Positions 43,062 through 52,022 of a stretch of DNA of 64,000 nucleotides are shown piece by piece (position 1 is the first letter of the stretch; each line of letters starts with the position of its first letter). A program made the translations under genes and the position numbers. Under the pieces are notes generated by a model. The model made no database searches and was not told the origin of the DNA. It was given only the letters and a program-made list of their open reading frames with translations. Source of the stretch: Ophiobolus disseminans (taxonomy: Eukaryota; Ascomycota; Dothideomycetes; Pleosporales; Phaeosphaeriaceae); NCBI GenBank assembly GCA_010093685.1, contig MU006224.1, positions 1,208,476 to 1,272,475 on the forward strand, written 5' to 3'.

Positions 43062-44809
43062 ATGAAGTACACTACCATCTGCGCTGCTTTCTTTGCGGCC
43101 GTTGCTACTGCCTCCGATGTCAAGCAGCTGAACAAGGACACGTTCAAGTCCTTTGTCGAGGAGAACGACCTGGTCCTTGCAGAGTGTAAGCCCCTCTCTG
43201 TCCACAGGTGATTGATATTTAAATCAATTGCAATGCTAACGTTATTCCAGTCTTCGCGCCATGGTGCGGCCACTGCAAGGCCCTCGCCCCCGAGTACGAG
43301 ACTGCTGCCACAACACTAAAGGAGAAGGATATCAAGCTCGTCAAGGTCGACTGCACAGAGGAGCAGGATTTGTGCCAGGAGTACGGCGTTGAGGGCTACC
43401 CCACACTCAAGGTCTTCCGTGGCCCAGAGAACATTTCGCCATATAGCGGTCAGCGCAAGGCCGACAGCTTGATTTCGTACATGACCAAGCAGTCCCTGCC
43501 CGCTGTCTCCGAGGTCACCAAGGACACCATCGAGGAGTTCAAGACGGCCGACAAGGTTGTCCTAGTCGCTTACTTTGCCGCCGACGACAAGGCTTCCAAC
43601 GAGACCTTTACCTCGGTCGCCAATGGCCTCCGTGACAACTTCCTCTTCGGCGCCACCAGCGACGCTGCCCTAGCCAAGGCCGAGGGCGTCTCGCAGCCCG
43701 GCCTGGTCCTCTACAAGTCCTTCGACGACGGCAAGGACGTCTTCACCGAGAAGTTCGACGCCGAGGCCATCAAGTCGTTCGCCAAGGTCGCCTCCACTCC
43801 TCTCATCGGCGAGGTCGGCCCCGAGACCTACAGCGACTACATGGCCGCTGGCATTCCCCTGGCCTACATCTTTGCCGAGACCCCCGAGGAGCGCGCACAG
43901 TTCGCCAAGGAGCTGAAGCCCCTCGCCCTCAAGCACAAGGGCGCCATCAACTTCGCTACCATCGACGCCGGCTCCTTCGGCCAGCACGCTGGCAACCTGA
44001 ACCTCAAGGTCGGCACATGGCCCGCCTTTGCCATCCAGCGCACCGACAAGAACGAGAAGTTCCCCTACGACCAGGACAACAAGATCACCGAGAAGGACAT
44101 TGGCACTTTCGTCGACGAGTTCCTCGCCGGCAAGGTCGATCCATCCATCAAGTCTGAGCCCATCCCCGAGTCGCAGGACGGCCCCGTCTCCGTCGTCGTC
44201 GCAAAGAACTACAAGGACATTGTCATCGACAACGACAAGGACGTGCTCCTTGAGTTCTACGCCCCATGGTGCGGTCACTGCAAGGCTCTGGCCCCCAAGT
44301 ACGAGGAGCTCGGTGAGCTGTACAGCTCAGATGCTTTCTCCAAGCTTGTCACCATCGCAAAGGTCGACGCGACCCTCAACGATGTCCCCGATGAGATCCA
44401 GGGCTTCCCCACCATCAAGCTCTTCGCCGCCGGCAAGAAGGACTCACCCATCGACTACTCCGGCTCACGAACGGTCGAGGATCTCGTCAAGTTCATCGAG
44501 GAGAACGGCACACACAAGGTCGCCGCCGTCTACGAGGAGGTCAAGGAGAAGGTCGCCGACGCCGCCGCGGATGCCGCCGACGCCGCTGCCTCCGTCGCGG
44601 ACGAGGCCACCAAGTCTGCTGGCTCGGCTGCCGATCAGGCAACCAAGTCTGCTGGCTCTGCCGCCGACGAGGCCACCAAGTCGGTCAAGTCTGGCGCCGA
44701 GAAGGCCACCGACGCCGCAAAGGAGGCCGCCGCCGATGCCGCTTCGTCTGCATCGTCAGTCGCTTCAAAGGCCACTGAGGCCGCGAAGAAGGACCACGAC
44801 GAGTTGTAA
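43062..44809 (+). CDS. PDI1: protein disulfide isomerase with C-terminal HDEL
   Basis: Two exons, 43062-43185 and 43251-44809; 560 aa. The signal peptide MKYTTICAAFFAAVATA is followed by an a-b-b'-a' thioredoxin arrangement. Active sites are FFAPWCGHCKA (CGHC 47-50) and FYAPWCGHCKA (CGHC 382-385). The chain ends KKDHDEL, an ER-retrieval signal. It forms and isomerises disulfides in the ER lumen, being reoxidised by Ero1. Codon use is strongly biased to C-ending codons, as expected for a highly expressed gene. Unusually, residues about 480-556 are an Ala/Lys/Ser/Asp-rich tail with 11-residue periodicity before HDEL (see finding). The first CGHC is split from the leader by a 65-nt intron, a common position in fungal PDI genes. 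Confidence 0.96.
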
Positions 44810-45326
44810 AGCCTCTTTTGGCTTTGGACTTCTTCTGTCTCCCACTCTTTAACGGCGCTACGTGTATCAAGTAACCCTCATCCACCCGCAACACCACACC
44901 CCCCTACCTAGCAATTTGCAAGATATGCATATTCATATTCTTCGCCGTCGGGTACATGAAGTAAAAGAGAGATGAACACTACATGGGGTGGTTTTTTTTA
45001 ACGGCTTGGCTTTTCTTTTGACATACTGGAACGGCTTGGGATAGCGACATAGCTTGAATGGAGTTCCGGTGAATTACTTCAATCATGTGTCTTGTTGTTG
45101 CTTTGATGTGTGATGTCTTTAGTATGTTGTGGTGCTATAGGTGTTTGTTTCAGGGAGTACGTGACTGATTGATATATGTTTGTGAGCTTCTTGGGGTTCC
45201 ACTTCGATTATGTACAAGGTGAAGTTTAGGGACGGTTGTGGCCATATTCCTCTCGTGTTTGGGATTGACCCAAGCTGTGGATTCTGCTTATAGATGCGAC
45301 ATTAAAATCGGATCGACTCAATACGC
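44810..45326. other. intergenic region between convergent genes
   Basis: These 517 bp between the PDI and CTP1 3' ends are AT-richer with T-runs (44992-45000) and hold no frame of note. They probably contain both polyadenylation regions. Confidence 0.4.
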
Positions 45327-46512
45327 TCAAATGTATCTCCCTTGGGGATCTAGTCTATCCATGAGCTCCATCGATTTTTCGTACCTATACCCAGTCAGTA
45401 ACTGTCACAAGCTCTTCAAATGATTTCGACTTACATAGTAAACACAATACCGCCGCTCAAGATAAGTCTTCCTAACCGCGGCACAGCACCCGACCAAAAC
45501 GTCAACAAGCCCTCATGTTTAAAGATCTTGGCCACACAGTCGAAGCTGTTCTTATACGAGCTCCGTGCCTCAATCGACTGCATGCGAGTCTTGACCGTGT
45601 CAATTGGCATAGTCGTGTACACCGTTATAATACCCGCCAGACCTCCGAGTCCGAACGTGCTCACAGCGCCCAGCTTCTCGCCAGGGGTGGCATATGACTG
45701 CGCTAGCTGCTTCAAAGACGTGTAGCTCGAAAAGCGCACGGCGGAATTCGCAGCTTGTCGGGCTGTTGTGGGTAGGAAGCCCTGGAAGAAGCCTCTGATA
45801 CCTTTTTCCTGTGCGATTATGCGCGTGCCGTGGAGGAAGCCGCGCATGCGTGGGTTCGCGGCTTTGCGGTCGTCGATGCTGGGGATGGGGTTAGTAGTGG
45901 CTTTGCGATTGGTAGTAGACGGGCCTACAGTTGTGTCTTTATGCTCTCAAAGGGCGTCACTGCGAGGAGCGATTCTGTGGCTCCGGCGCCGAAACCTGCT
46001 ATCACTGTCGCTGGGCCGGACACTTTGCCCTCGGCGTCTGCTAGCATGTCTCTGTAGGCATCAAAGGCGACGAATCCTGCATAGCTGGTTAGCATTTGGC
46101 CTGACCGTGGCTCGTCCCCGCGACGTACTTATGCCGGCTTTCAGTGAGTTGCCGATGATGAGCGTTGTGCAGCCGGCATACCATTGCTTGCCGAACGGCG
46201 GCCATGGGAGCTTCTTTCCGTCTGGTAATCTCCGGTTGAGTTGTGAGCGGGTCTTTGCGACTGGAAGTTGTTAGGATGTTTGTAGTATGTAGGAACGGGT
46301 TTGGTCGCATACATTCAGCGGGGTAGGTTATTGCTGCACTCAGTCAGTGAATGTCTGGGAGAGCGTGTTGCATGAGCATTACATATTTCCACGGCTCCTG
46401 CGGTTGCGCCAGCGAGAATTGAGCGCATTGCGCTTGGCTACCGAGCTTCAGTCACTGATGTCTTGTGCATGCTGTGCGGCAATACCTTTTTCTTTTCCGT
46501 CGTCGCCGCCAT
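45327..46512 (-). CDS. CTP1: mitochondrial tricarboxylate (citrate) carrier Ctp1
   Basis: Seven exons: 46512-46486, 46437-46383, 46333-46313, 46260-46129, 46076-45929, 45878-45435, 45384-45327; 294 aa. All introns are 48-52 nt GT-AG and every phase agrees. Three carrier repeats carry YPAEFAKTR, TPFESIKTQL and MPIDTVKTR; the middle helix NSLKAGIRFVAFDAY and TARQAANSAVRF are typical of citrate carriers. It exchanges mitochondrial citrate for malate or another dicarboxylate, feeding cytosolic acetyl-CoA. Exons of 27 and 21 nt are unusually small. The first exon (MAATTEKKK) was added because it restores the expected N-terminus; without it a start at 46428 would give 282 aa. It is head to head with MAM33. 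Confidence 0.9.
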
Positions 46513-46926
46513 AGTCGCTTGAAGTGTGTGTGGTTACTTGGAGCAAGCCTGTAGTTTTGGCTGTGGGGTTGTAGGAGGACTGCGCGTGGCTGTCGCGTAC
46601 AATGCGCGGAGCTTCCTTTTGGTGACTCGGAACTGTGACGTATAATTGAATATTTTGAGGCGTCCTCGAGAAGTGATATAAGAGCAAGACAAGGATGAAA
46701 GAGGATGTGCAGATTCCTGCTGCTTAATTCGAGTCTAGGTCTCACAATTAAGCATCGCCGCGAGCGGTATCGGTCAAGTCACATTAGGTGGTGCATTCGG
46801 CACTGCCAAGCATGACGATGTGCGATTCGTCAAAGCTCAGAAAAGTTACTCCACACTCACATCGCCATCCTAAAGTATCTATCCACACCCCCTCCGATTG
46901 AGACACGCAAATCCATACACACCAAA
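46513..46926. promoter_or_regulatory. bidirectional promoter between CTP1 and MAM33
   Basis: These 414 bp separate two divergent genes for mitochondrial proteins. No other frame is credible here. No TATA box is evident on either side. Confidence 0.5.
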
Positions 46927-47983
46927 ATGCTCGCTCTACGAAACCTCGCCCGCAGCACACCGCGGTCTGCTGCCCGCCTCTCCACCAAAGCCATCCGCCC
47001 ACAGTCCTCGCTCCTCCGCCAGACAGCGGCGTTCCAGCCAGCATGGGCTGCATCCGTTCCCAGACTCACAGCCTCATTCCACAATTCGATAGCGAGGAGG
47101 CAAGAGAGCAGCGGACTCAGCGATGAGCTCGTCGCAAAGCTGCAGAGCGAGATCTCCATGGAGGAGGACATGAAGGAGGACGACGACCTCTCGGCGAACA
47201 TCAAGGAGTACCTGGAGAATAGCCCCTTCGAGGCATGAGCGCCACCATATCCGCAAAATGGGGCATGCACTAACAGTGGTGCAGGTCGAAGACAAGGCTG
47301 GCAACCAGGACGTCGTCCTGACCCGCACCTTCAACGACGAGAAGATCCGCATCACCTTCACCACCGCCGACCTCAACAACAACGTCCCGGGCGAGGAGCT
47401 GGCCGAGGATGCCGCCTTCGACGACGCCGACATGGACGTGCAGTCTGGCGGCGCAAACACAAAGGGCGCCATCAACCAGGGCAAGACACAGGACGGAAAC
47501 GTGCGTGTTGCGCCCGAGGACCGCGTTGCGCCTGCCGACCGCGAGGAGCTCGAGGAGGACTACGAGGAGGACGGCAACCAGCAGGGCTTCCCCGCCCACG
47601 CCAGCATCCGCATCGACCGACCGGGCAAGGGCGCGCTTGCCATCGAGGCCACTGCCCAGGACGGCGACTTCCTCATCGAGGAGCTCTACTACTTCCCTTC
47701 AGCCGACCTGGCCGACCCTGCGACGGCTGAGAAGGACTGGTCAAGGCGGTCGCTGTACACCGGCCCTCCCTTCAACAACCTCGACGAGGACCTGCAGATC
47801 CTGCTCGAAAAGTACCTCGAGGAGCGCGGCATCAACACCCGCCTAGCCCTCTTTATCCCAGACTACATAGACCACAAGGAGCAGAAGGAGTACATCAGGT
47901 GGTTGAACAGTGAGTCTTGCATCTCCGCTGCCGCAAAAACGCACGCTAACAGCTCCCCAGACGTCAAGAAGTTCGTTGAGTAA
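46927..47983 (+). CDS. MAM33: mitochondrial matrix acidic protein MAM33/p32 family
   Basis: Three exons: 46927-47232, 47285-47909, 47961-47983; 317 aa. The N-terminus is an Arg/Ser/Ala-rich mitochondrial presequence (MLALRNLARSTPRSAARLS). The mature part matches the p32/gC1qR fold: an N-terminal helix (LSDELVAKLQSEISMEE), YLENSPFE, VVLTRTFNDEKIRITF, acidic loops, then FLIEELYYFP and a C-terminal amphipathic helix (LQILLEKYLEERGI). MAM33 is an acidic trimeric matrix protein linked to mitoribosome function and OXPHOS upkeep. Intron 1 (47233-47284) starts with GC (GAG|GCATGA) and ends GTGCAG, with CACTAAC 11 nt before; no GT donor keeps the conserved YLENSPFE-V junction. The last exon is only 23 nt. 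Confidence 0.92.
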
Positions 47984-48560
47984 TTCCAAAAGTCGTTTCT
48001 CTCTGTACCACTTCTAGAGTCATCTCAATTCACCCTCGTAGGCGGCGTCGAAGGTTGTGTATAATAGCTGGCAGGGCGGCCATTTACGTCGAAACGTGAT
48101 TACGGTATCTATCCGATATACAGCAAGCGCATTGGCGTTGTTCCACTCTACAGCCCTGAACGTTTACATTTCTTCCATGTCTGACTTTTCAAGTTCCTTG
48201 TCGTTTACTGTACAGCTTTCCACATCCTAGACGAGTCGTGTTATTTGTCGACCGCATCCGGTATCTGGTTGCTCGCCTCAGATTAACGAGAACAAAGCAG
48301 AGACAGCGCACCGACACCGGCTGCACGCATCCACAAGGCGATTGTTCAACGTGCTTTCGTTTGTTTCGTTGGCTAAGTATACATTCCGAAACGCATTCCT
48401 CAACTTCAAAGCTCAGCCCGCTTGCGGGACTGGGACGATCACCATCAAAGTTCGGCTACGCTGCTGCCCCATCGAGCCAAATCGCATCGCTCGCCACCGT
48501 TGAATTCTTTCCCAAGCTCTCTTGTGCACGTTACAATTTAGGTAGAGGCAAAAGGGCAAG
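47984..48560. other. intergenic region
   Basis: These 577 bp lie between co-oriented MAM33 and BTB genes. A 108-codon frame (48238-48564) overlaps the next start and has no signature. The part near 48400-48560 is probably the BTB gene leader. Confidence 0.35.
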
Positions 48561-49622
48561 ATGACGTTCAAATCGATACGCAATGTCGGTACCGATACGA
48601 CCCACATTCCAACGAACCTACCACCACCGTATACCTGGACAGGAGCGCAATCTGGACAGCTGAGGCACGTTGTATATGCAAGGGAGCAGTCCCGCCCATT
48701 AGGCTCATCATTAACACAGCACAGAGCCAACCCATCCGACTTTACAAACACCAGCACCCTCCTCATCGGCCACAAAGCAACGCCCTTTCTCGTCCACACA
48801 TCTCTCCTGACCACGCAGTCCCCATACTTCCGGGCCGCGCTTACAGGACCCTTCTCCGAAGCCACCGAAAACACTGTCCGTTTCGACGATGTCGACGTCA
48901 GCCATTTCCAGCTGCTCATCTCATGGCTTTATACGGGCGCCGTCCCACCACCCTACAAAGACGGAAAACCAGCCTACTACACCCTGCTGCACATCTACGC
49001 ATTAGCCGACCGCCTATGCTTCGAAGGCCTCCGCAACGCCATCGTAGACCTCATGTCGGACCTGGCCGACCGCACAAACAGCGTCCTGACACCCAGCGAC
49101 ACGCGCATTCTCTACGAACAAATCCGCGACTCGGCGCCGCTCAGAAACCTCGTCATCGACCTCTTCAGCTTCAAGAAAACAGACCGACTCCTGGAAATTC
49201 ACGCCGACACGTGGCACGCCGCTTTCCTCCGCGACCTCGTCGTGCACCTCAAACGCCCCTGCGAACAGGCTATGCAGCGCCATAGACTGCGCATGTGGTG
49301 TCCTGAAACGTGGCACGCGACGCGCAGCTGCGATAATTGCCGTGTCGTATTGCCGCCGCGGCATGGCGCTGTGGCGTGCGATGATTGCTGTTTGGCGTTT
49401 TGCACGCGGTGCGTGGACGTTGGTGTCGGTATGGCAGGCTGGGACGACGGGCGCGGGAAGTGGGAAGGGGGTGCTGAGGATGCGGATGGTGGGGCGGGAG
49501 AGGGTGTCGCGAGGGGCAAGAGGAAGTGGGAGGCGTGTAAGCCGTGGAGGGGGAGTAGGTGTCGGTTGTATCATGAGCATGAGGAGACGGAGAGGTGTGG
49601 GGATGTTTTTATGGGGAGGTGA
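48561..49622 (+). CDS. BTB/POZ-domain protein with Cys-rich C-terminus
   Basis: Single exon, 353 aa. The BTB domain spans about residues 65-180: TSTLLIGHKATPFLVHTSLLTTQSPYF, FDDVDVSHFQLLISWLYTG and HIYALADRLCFEGLRNAIVD. A helical middle part continues to about 240. A Cys-rich patch follows (CDNCRVVLPPRHGAVACDDCCLAFCTRC), which could bind zinc, then a Gly-rich tail that ends with CRLYHEHEETERC. Fungal BTB proteins with short C-termini are numerous and mostly unstudied; some act as Cul3 adaptors. No kelch, ankyrin or MATH partner is seen. The BTB plus treble-Cys layout is less common. Confidence 0.82.
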   Translation: MTFKSIRNVGTDTTHIPTNLPPPYTWTGAQSGQLRHVVYAREQSRPLGSSLTQHRANPSDFTNTSTLLIGHKATPFLVHTSLLTTQSPYFRAALTGPFSEATENTVRFDDVDVSHFQLLISWLYTGAVPPPYKDGKPAYYTLLHIYALADRLCFEGLRNAIVDLMSDLADRTNSVLTPSDTRILYEQIRDSAPLRNLVIDLFSFKKTDRLLEIHADTWHAAFLRDLVVHLKRPCEQAMQRHRLRMWCPETWHATRSCDNCRVVLPPRHGAVACDDCCLAFCTRCVDVGVGMAGWDDGRGKWEGGAEDADGGAGEGVARGKRKWEACKPWRGSRCRLYHEHEETERCGDVFMGR

Positions 49623-50095
49623 GGGGTTGGGGGGAGGGATTGGGGAGGTGGGAATAGAGGTATTATAGGTAGAGGGTGTTTTTTGGCTTTTTGGCATAGC
49701 ATGGCGTTTAGTAATTTTGAATCATATTTCCATGGGACAGTATAGCTGTGCAAGGTTCTTGTGAGTGATTACATCTTGTCTCGATAGGAACGCATTGGAC
49801 GACGATTAGTCTAATTTTTCTAAGGAAAGGTCCACGAACCACATGGTAGGAATAGACATCACACAGGCAGTGGGAGATGACATATGTGGCACGTTGTAAT
49901 GCATCACTCGGTGACGCTTCTATTCCTGTGCAAAATGCCCGATATCACACTACCCCCATGGTTCAACTTTAATATCCCTATTTCCTCGCCAAAGTACGTT
50001 GGTCGACCCGGTCGTACTGTTTCTTCCATCCTCCTCTTGCTGATCATCTTCCATTAAGCGCATCCCATTCCACTTCCGCAGTCGGGGTATCACAT
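49623..50095. other. intergenic region
   Basis: These 473 bp between convergent genes hold a G-rich tract at 49623-49670 just after the BTB stop and otherwise nothing I can name. Confidence 0.35.
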
Positions 50096-50297
50096 CTAGC
50101 AGTCGGGAATCTGCGAAACGGTGCCAGCCTCGCTCTTGACACACATGCCGTGGTTCTGACGAGCATCGACCTCTGAACATCTATTAGCTTCTACTTCCTC
50201 AACTCTAGCGTCGTGGTGTAAACGTACCTGCGGCGATGGGCGCAGCGACGGCGAAAGCAGCCATGGAGAGGATAGTGGCGATGATGGAGAACTTCAT
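50096..50297 (-). CDS. 48-aa small secreted peptide
   Basis: Two exons, 50297-50228 and 50172-50096. Exon 1 encodes a clear signal peptide, MKFSIIATILSMAAFAVA, then APIAA. The 55-nt intron (GTACGT to GTTCAG) joins EVDARQNHGMCVKSEAG and ends IPDC with a TAG stop. The mature peptide is about 30 aa with two cysteines that could form one disulfide. A different acceptor (50181/50180, AATAG) would give another short frame, but the GTTCAG site gives the more secreted-protein-like tail. Fungi use such peptides as effectors, antimicrobial or mating-type factors; nothing here tells which. The gene model rests on the signal peptide and splice sites only. Confidence 0.5.
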
Positions 50298-52022
50298 GTT
50301 TGCGGTTTGGGTATATGGCGAAGAAAAAGAGCAGGTCGTGGATGTGAGTTTTGTGTGTGAAAAGGAGTCGCCCGGCGACAAAGGAATGTATAAAGTTTAA
50401 TAGGACGAAGCGTGAAATGTGAAGTAACTTGTAGTGAAGATAATTCCGCTTAGCCGGGCTCCAAACGCCTTTATACCATGCCCAGACTATGCATTGCAAA
50501 GACGCTGCACTTACCACTTTGCTCTGCGCGGCCTGAAACCGGGCGGCGAGGGCTCCTGAGGACCGCGGTGTCGCATGAGGTATGAAGGCCTGGACACGGG
50601 CGCTAGGCAGGATGGCGCGTGGAGGCGGGGATTGGTGCGTCGGGGGTTTGTGACGGATGGGATGTGTCGGGTGTGCTTCAGAGTGCTTTGGGGATTAGTC
50701 GCAGGTGGTGTTGGGGCTGGGAGGAGAAGTGTTGCGCGGCGATCGGGTTTGAGAGACGTTTGATCCTGCTCCGACTCTTGATGGCAGAAGGAGGGTGCTT
50801 TGCGATATAATACTACATGACCTTCGCAAAATGCGAGTGACTTGAAACTTAAATGTGAGCATTTTACGAGGCTATAAGCGCTGGCATTGTGTCTGCTATG
50901 TCCGATGTGCGATGAGGTTGTGCGTGCTCGAGGTGTGATGAAACAGCGCCCAAACGCACTCGAAACCTTGAGGTGAGCGGGTGTTCTAACAGGTGGAGAG
51001 ATACGACCACGTGCATCCGGATCATCTGGCTTCAGAGTCTTCATGAGAGTGTCGATGCGAGAGACAACCGTCGTATGTGTATGTGTGAAATGTTGTTGGT
51101 GCAGGTGCGATGTGATGGTTGAAGCGCGCTAGCCGGAAACGGATGGCTTTAAAGGTGAACCTTCCAAGGTTGGAAATTCTGGTGGCGAGTGAACTACAGT
51201 CTCTCATTAAGTCGCGAAAGCCGGGAAAAAGGCCAAGCTCGACGACTACATCTACGCATATGAAGGCTGATCTAAATCCAAAAACCCTCTGTAGACATAC
51301 AGACTAGTGTATTTTTATTTCCGGCATTTGCGACTTATCGAGAGACAGTGACAGCATCTGCAACGTCGTACACAGGCAGTGTGCTAGAGCCGGAGGTGGT
51401 TATTCCATACTAGAGTGCCAACAGTCAGTGCCGGGCAGCATCTTCACAAAAGTCTGTCTCTTTCTGCTTGTGTCTTTCCTCGCACTGCTGTGTTTAGACG
51501 GCGAACGTCACTGGTAGGTTGGAATGGACTGCATTGCCTACGTCAACCAGTCAATCATGAGGCATAAGCGATTTCCTAGTTTCTAAACATTATACTCCTT
51601 CATATTTGGTTTATACAGGTCATGTTTCCTCTGCGATCATCTTCACTTACATCATGAGAAGTGAATTGCCCGGAGCGCTGTAATTACCGAGTGTTTGCTG
51701 GATTCGTCTCAAAAGGTATCAGAAGATTAGAGATGCAGGCGTTTGCAATGGTGGAGTCTACGACGCTCCGGCGTTTGTCTGTAGCATCGTGTCTCGCTGG
51801 GCGAGGCCGGTACATGACAGCCCCGTTGACGCCTCGGGGGAGCAATGTGAGGGCGTTAGTCCAGCGATTCGCGTAGTACTCGAACACACTGCAGCTGGGG
51901 AAATCGACCGTCGATGTTGAGTCGCAGTTTCCACTGGTCCCATCCCGCCTTCCACTTCGCGCCCTCCACGTGGGAACCCCACTTGCCTCCAGCAACCACA
52001 CCCAGTGAAGCTGGATCCCACG
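50298..52022. other. long intergenic stretch, no convincing gene
   Basis: These 1.7 kb separate the secreted-peptide gene and the coiled-coil gene. Frames up to 177 codons (minus 51044-50511) are proline/arginine-rich shadows without signature. A purine-rich track lies at 50620-50720. Confidence 0.35.

Noticed and set aside
43670..44278. 202-codon minus-strand frame opposite PDI1
   Set aside because: It is a shadow of the strongly C-biased PDI codons: low-complexity Leu/Val/Gly/Asp sequence with no domain, fully inside a certain gene.
50511..51044. 177-codon minus-strand Pro/Arg/Ser-rich frame
   Set aside because: No domain, no sensible splice partner; likely chance in stop-poor sequence.
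26816..51225. Shared 15-mer TAAGTCGCGAAAGCC near 26816 and 51209
   Set aside because: About one or two such 15-mer matches are expected by chance in 64 kb; flanks do not match.
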